From Agroathelia rolfsii (lineage: Eukaryota; Basidiomycota; Agaricomycetes; Amylocorticiales; Amylocorticiaceae): 64,000 nucleotides of DNA. Both the position numbers and the translations under genes were made by a program. This document shows positions 59,083 to 64,000 of this stretch, piece after piece. The DNA lies in contig JABRWF010000003.1 in the NCBI GenBank assembly GCA_018343915.1, positions 2,914,001 to 2,978,000 of the forward strand, given 5' to 3'. The notes beneath the pieces are model-generated. The model searched no databases. It was given only the letters and a program-made list of their open reading frames with translations, and was not told where the DNA came from. The first letter of the stretch is position 1. Each line of letters begins with the position of its first letter.

Positions 59083-62000
59083 TTACTTCCAACTCGGTTT
59101 GAGCGCCCGCGAGGAACTGAGGTCGGTAGCACTTGCACTAGTGTCAGCAAGCGACGTACTCCCAGTGCCAAACAGAGCCACAGAGCTCTTCGCCACGGTG
59201 GAACCAGATACTGTCGTTCTCAGAGAGCCTTTGCTGAGCAGTGACATCCTCCTGGGCTTACTACGCGCAGGTGAGCGTTCGTAGGACGTCATCAGACCCC
59301 GTCGTGGACCAGTCGCGCTTATGCTCATATCCACAGAACTATCCAATGTAGATGGTTGCCTCAACAAGCTACTCCTTCGCCTGCCTTTTTCGCTTCTGAC
59401 AGGACCGATGTTGCTATTCCTTCGCAACTTCCCGGATGCACTGGAGGCAGTTGCAGATCCGGCACCAGTAATCGGCAGCCGTCGTGGGCTTGCGATGAGC
59501 GATTTTGTATGTCGCCTTGGGACGCCGAGTTCGTTCATACCAATGTTTAAGCTGTGGTCGGTAAGGGGGGCTGATTGCCTCTTAACAGGTGTCGCATTTT
59601 CGTCACATTCTTCCAGTGAACCCAACGTCGATGGACCAGCTCGGAACCTAGGCCTCAAGTTCGATGGATCTATGCGGTACGCGCGAGGCCGCGGCTCACG
59701 GATGAAGGAACCGTTGAAACTTAGGTTAGACGAGCTATCATCAGTCCTATCGTCCTCCCACTCGCTTTCCGAGCTACGATCGATGGAGGCGGAAGAAGGA
59801 GGTCGAATGATGAATGTTCGAGATGTAGGTGTGGTCTCGCCATCCTCAGGTGGAGGTGGTGGTTCGCGTTGTTTAGTAGGGCGAGAAGAGGATGCGCTTG
59901 TGTTACTGGGTGAGGAGATCGGGCTGAGGTTCATTAGACTCGTCAGTCTAGCTATTGAACTTCTTCGTTGTTTGCCACTGTCATCGATAGCACCACGTCC
60001 AGCCTCATCGCGCCATTGAACGCTCTTCTTTTCTTTCTCGACTCCCCGGCGAAGTACAGATCCCGATAGGCTCGGTCTCATAGACTTCCGCGGCGATTTC
60101 AGGCTCTTTTTACCTGGCGATGATATCACGTTCGAGAGCCGTTTCGGTGCCTTGCTCTTCGGAGGGACAGTATGGGAGTCAGACAGAGAAGTATTGACGC
60201 TCCGTGTGAATGTGGTTGAGTATCCTTGGAAGTCGCTCAAAGAAGATGAAGATCCAATTGCTGGTAAAGCAAAATCCGAGGTCTGACGACCGACAAAATG
60301 GGAGAAAGCCTCATCGTTTGACCCCGCAACATTCTTTAGGTTAGCCATTACGGCACGGACGGTATCATCCATGCCACTCGGGCTTCCCTCCAAGGCAGCT
60401 TGAAGCAGCCGACCCGCCTCGTTCATCATGACTGTGCAACGGCTGACCATGCCAACGAGGTTGACAACCATGTCTGCTTCAGTTTCCAAGACTATGCGGA
60501 CCGCATCGTATTCGGCTTGGATCTTCGTCTTATCCATCTCGGCTTGCTGCCTTCGGGCGTCAAGCTTGACGTTTTCGGTGCTGACCTCGTCCAGGCGATC
60601 GGAGCGACGCTCAGAGATGGCACGTAGTGTCGCCTCGAACATGTTCCCTGCATTGGACCCTCTGAGATAACGTGCATGAGTATCTGAGTGTGGATTGACA
60701 ATAGCCTCTTGTGGCTCAGTAAGCGCGCGAAGAAGCCCTCGCTCTGCTTCAAGGTCGGGAGGTAATGATGCTGAAGAGGAAGATGCCTGTGCATCGATGG
60801 CAGCAAGTCGCGAACGCACGGCACGTAATTTGATGTTGGCGGCCGTCATGGAACCCGAGCATGAGGAACCATCGATGATAGATGGACGTGTATGTTCAGC
60901 CTTGACCTTCATATCACCCTTGGCACGTTCCAGTTCAGCTTGGGCTTCGGCCTTCTTCCGTCTGGCAGCGTTGTTTTCGAGGCTAACTTTGCTCTCAAGC
61001 TTAGCCTTGAGCTCCGCGACCTCGACATTGAGCCGGTTGATAGCTTCCACATATCGTCCGACGTGACGATCAACGTTGACGACGTTACGGGTAATAACCT
61101 TGGTCTTGATCTTAGATGCGCGCTCCGCATATAGGAGGGTGTTGTGGGTGTCATCGAAATGGGCGGAAGTAGGGGCCACGCATACGATCATGACGGTTTT
61201 ACAATTCCCTCCGAGAGAGAACTTAAGTAGACGTGTGAGTTTGCTATTGCGATATGGAACGTGTCGCACAGCACCGCCACTTTCACAGAGAGCGTTGATG
61301 CAATTCCCAAGTGCCAAGAGCGATTTGTTGATGTTGGCACCTTCAACCATGCGCTGGCCCATGTTCGTAGTTGCTGCTGCACGCTCGCTGCCAGCTAGAT
61401 CAATTATCGACAGTGTGCCCATGGTTTTTTGTTCGGTGACAGAAGCCGTGCGGGGACTTTGCGTTACGTGGACCTGCAATACCGCATGTGAACGCGAAGA
61501 TGTGGCGTTTGCCATGGTAGGACTTTGCGTCCGGCGCAAGTTGCCCTGGAGAACGATTTCTTTGACTTCCTCGGCAGACGTCGGTTTGAGTTCCGTTAGA
61601 CCAGCAACCTTGACAGTGCTGTCTTCACGAATGGAAAGGCCGCCTCGGGGAGTGGGTAGGCTGGGATCTGCGAGGAGGTCTCGGATCTCTTCGTTGTAGA
61701 TCTCGAGGAAGGTGACTTGAACATCAACTATCCAATCCGCCTGGCGATCTGCGATTCGCTGGAACAGATCGGCCATGGCAAGGTATATGATTCCTGGGTC
61801 ATTTTCGGTTCCGCTGATGGTATGAGTCTTACCGCAACCTGTGGCCTGCAATGATCGCAGGCGATTAATCAGTAAGAAAAATCAGAAAACAGATCTGATC
61901 ATACCCCATACGCAAAGACGGTCGCATTAAAACCGTCCAAAAGACCTTGTAAAAGGGGCTTGGCAGTATTGTCGTAGACATCTGTTTGTCTCGCATCGAC

Positions 62001-62378
62001 ATCGAAAACACGATCGAACATGAAGCGCTTGTCCTTATAACGCTTAGTCCCCGGAGGCAAGAATCCCCTCTCGACGAACGCACGCGCGCAATCCTTCTCG
62101 TCAGGATCAAAGGTTATTATGCGATCATCAACAACTTGAACAATGTCGCGGAGAGTGGCAGTTGAGGTAACGCCTTTAGGTGTTGATAGAGCGCCATCAG
62201 CGCGGAAGGTACTGTCATAGCATGGCTCTGGTAGCCTTGCAGATTCGGCTAGAGTTGGAGGACGCTTTCTAACTGTTTATTATATGCTCAGCGTCAACCA
62301 GAGACAAAGATAGATATTCTTCAGGTTGCAACGCATGTAAGGCTCACCAGCTACTGTAATGGATCCTGCTGCAACCAT
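59083..62378 (-). CDS. Kinesin-8 motor (Kip3/KIF18-type)
   Basis: Exons 62378-62348, 62272-61905 and 61845-59083 give 1053 residues. The start has a perfect context (GCCACCATGG). The motor domain runs to about residue 405: P-loop GATGCGKT at 133-140 (split by intron 2), switch I NATSSRSHAVL, switch II LSIIDLAGSERA, and HVPYRNSKLTRLL. The neck and following segment (ASKIKTKVITRNV) agree with kinesin-8. A short coiled coil follows, then a long Ser/Arg/Pro-rich basic tail. Kinesin-8 walks to plus ends and shortens microtubules, setting spindle length and nuclear position. A long open frame on the opposite strand is a shadow. Confidence 0.92.
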
Positions 62379-62687
62379 GGTGGCCTACCGGTAGTCACCA
62401 ATACAGCGAATTGCAGAGTTCAAAAAAAAAAAATATTGCAGAGGCAGGTGCGCAGTGGGTCTGATATTCGCTTCTGAATGGTTGCTCGGGAGAGTATGGG
62501 ATGGTGGTTGTCGACGGTCGTGAATCTAGGATTCCAACGCGCTAGTCACGTTGCCGCGCTTCATCTTCAAAATGATTATGTAACATCATCACGTGACCGT
62601 TACCTCCCATTTCTGTTATCACACTCTGGTTGATCGAAGATTGTGATTCAAGTTCTTCAGCGTCTACGAGTATAAACTGTATATATA
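62379..62687. other. Divergent promoter, kinesin-8 / dihydroorotase
   Basis: These 309 bases separate the two start codons. A TATATATAA sequence lies directly before the dihydroorotase ATG at 62680-62689, too close to act as a normal TATA box. Confidence 0.45.
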
Positions 62688-63961
62688 ATGGAGCCGTCTA
62701 CTTTCACTGTTCCATCTCCGTCGGACTTTCATGTTCACCTAAGGCAAGGTTCTATGTCGGAGCTGGTCACCCCCCATGTGAGGAAAGGAGGATTTGGTCT
62801 TGCATATGTTATGGTATCGAATTGTATCAACGCAACTGCCCGAACAGCAAGTTGATCACCACCCTCAGCCGAATCTCAAACCACCAATTACAACAACTGA
62901 GCAAGCACTGGCTTATAAGGCCGATCTTGAAAGGATTGATCCTAGTATCCTCTATCTAATGACGCTATATCTCTCGCCTGATCTTACTCCGGACGAAATT
63001 CGTAAGGCAAAGAAAGCTGGAATCGTCGGTTAGTCACGCGCATACATCTAGCTTTACGGGATTTACCAAATATTGAACGCCTCAGGTGTGAAAAGCTATC
63101 CTAGAGGCGTAACAACAAACTCAGATGGAGGCATCGAATCATACGAAACATATTATCCAGTATTCGAGACTATGCAAGAAGTAGACATGGTCCTCAACCT
63201 ACACGGGGAAATACCCTCCGATCCATCCGCCGTATGTTACTACAGCATGAAATTAGCTTGCGTCGGAATGTTGAAAAGAAATCATAGAATGTGCATGTAC
63301 TCAATGCAGAGCCCTCCTTCCTCCCGCATCTACGAAAGCTTCATGAACGATTCCCTCGCTTACGCATCGTGCTTGAACACGCTACTACTCGTGCCGCTGT
63401 TGAAGCAGTCAAGGAGCTCGGACCAACCGTTGGCTGCACTATCACGGCCCACCATCTGGCCCTTACAGTCGATGATTGGGCTGGTCAGAGCTGGAACTTT
63501 TGCAAGCCAGTAGCTAAATATCCGGATGATAGGCAGGCGCTGAGAGATGTGATTCGCGAAGGTAACTTCGTCTTCTTTGCTTTACTGAGCATATTCACAA
63601 TGGTTATTCAGGGCATCCCCGTTTCTTCCTTGGGTCTGATTCTGCGCCCCATCCTCCTCACACAAAATCAACATCAACACCATCGTCGGCTTGCGCTGCT
63701 GGTGTCTATACCTCGCCTGTTCTTCTCCCTCTTGTTGCACATCTTCTCGAATCTTTCGGCGCTCTCGACAAATTGAACGGATTTGTGAGCGAGAATGGAA
63801 GACGTTTCTATGGTGTAGCTTCTCAAGAAGGTGCTGGGACTGTTAAACTAGGACGAAATACTAGTCATGCTCTCGTGGAACAGTCGTTTAGTAAAGGCGA
63901 AGACAGTGTTGTTTGCTTCTGGGCAGGTAAGGAACTGGGTTGGAAGATCGTCTATGATTAA
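62688..63961 (+). CDS. URA4: Dihydroorotase
   Basis: Exons 62688-62813, 62869-63028, 63086-63231, 63288-63561 and 63612-63961 give 351 residues, the normal size for the monofunctional (class II) enzyme. The zinc-binding DFHVHLRQG with His15 and His17 opens the protein. Lys98 in GVKSYPRG is the carbamylated ligand; LNLHGE and LEHATT carry further metal histidines, and FLGSDSAPH the catalytic Asp. The enzyme closes carbamoyl-aspartate to dihydroorotate, the third step of pyrimidine synthesis, in the cytosol. All catalytic residues are present. The stop lies 39 bases from the right edge of the window. Confidence 0.95.
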
Positions 63962-64000
63962 GCTAGTAATTTATGGTGTATTATACAAATAAAAGGGGGT

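Noticed and set aside
59321..60019. Plus-strand frame of 232 residues opposite the kinesin tail
   Set aside because: It is the complement of the Ser/Arg-rich tail codons; the minus-strand motor gene explains the openness.
1..64000. CRISPR arrays, rRNA and tRNA genes
   Set aside because: No regular spaced repeats and no convincing A-box/B-box cloverleaf or rRNA sequence was seen by eye.

Overview
The window is nuclear DNA of a filamentous basidiomycete, most likely an Agaricomycete. Genes are dense and lie on both strands. Almost every gene is cut by many 50-70 base GT-AG introns, and the best protein matches by motif are fungal (DRE2, a Far11/STRIP-type STRIPAK subunit, HEI10 with a fungal-style RING, Kip3-like kinesin, mitochondrial ClpX). 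I find 24 complete protein genes plus one fragment at the left edge. I see no tRNA, rRNA or CRISPR array. Gene models were spliced by hand from reading frame, splice-site and family-motif agreement, and every stated exon set keeps frame.

Layout. 1-9.2 kb: a gene fragment, a secreted type-B carboxylesterase/lipase, a NUDT19-like Nudix hydrolase and a cytochrome P450, separated by long gene-free stretches (the accessory part). 10.7-15.1 kb: BCD1 (box C/D snoRNP assembly) converging on Mediator subunit MED18, then an unknown protein divergent from MED18. 16.9-20.5 kb: a 1153-residue, largely disordered protein with a C-terminal CUE-like end. 21-31.5 kb, all on the minus strand: HEI10 meiotic E3, DRE2/CIAPIN1, a forkhead factor and a STRIP/Far11 subunit. 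32.7-35 kb: a cyclin-domain protein. 37.3-46.3 kb: two FAD monooxygenase paralogues in opposite orientation with the ubiquitin E1 gene UBA1 between them. 48-53 kb: cactin and ClpX, divergent. 53.2-58.8 kb: three probable mitochondrial proteins, RanBP1 and a p24 cargo receptor. 59-64 kb: a kinesin-8 and dihydroorotase (pyrimidine step 3), divergent.

No new biosynthetic, defence or mobile system is visible. Most genes are single-copy housekeeping functions (ubiquitin activation, Fe-S assembly, Ran cycle, ER-Golgi traffic, RNA processing, mitochondrial proteostasis), and neighbours share promoters rather than pathways. The notable points are structural: microexons down to 7 bases in HEI10, at least four likely GC-AG introns, an inverted pair of monooxygenases with the same eleven-exon plan, a short poly-A retroposon with a clear target-site duplication at 47.4-47.6 kb, and a 10-base palindrome repeated in three gene-free regions.
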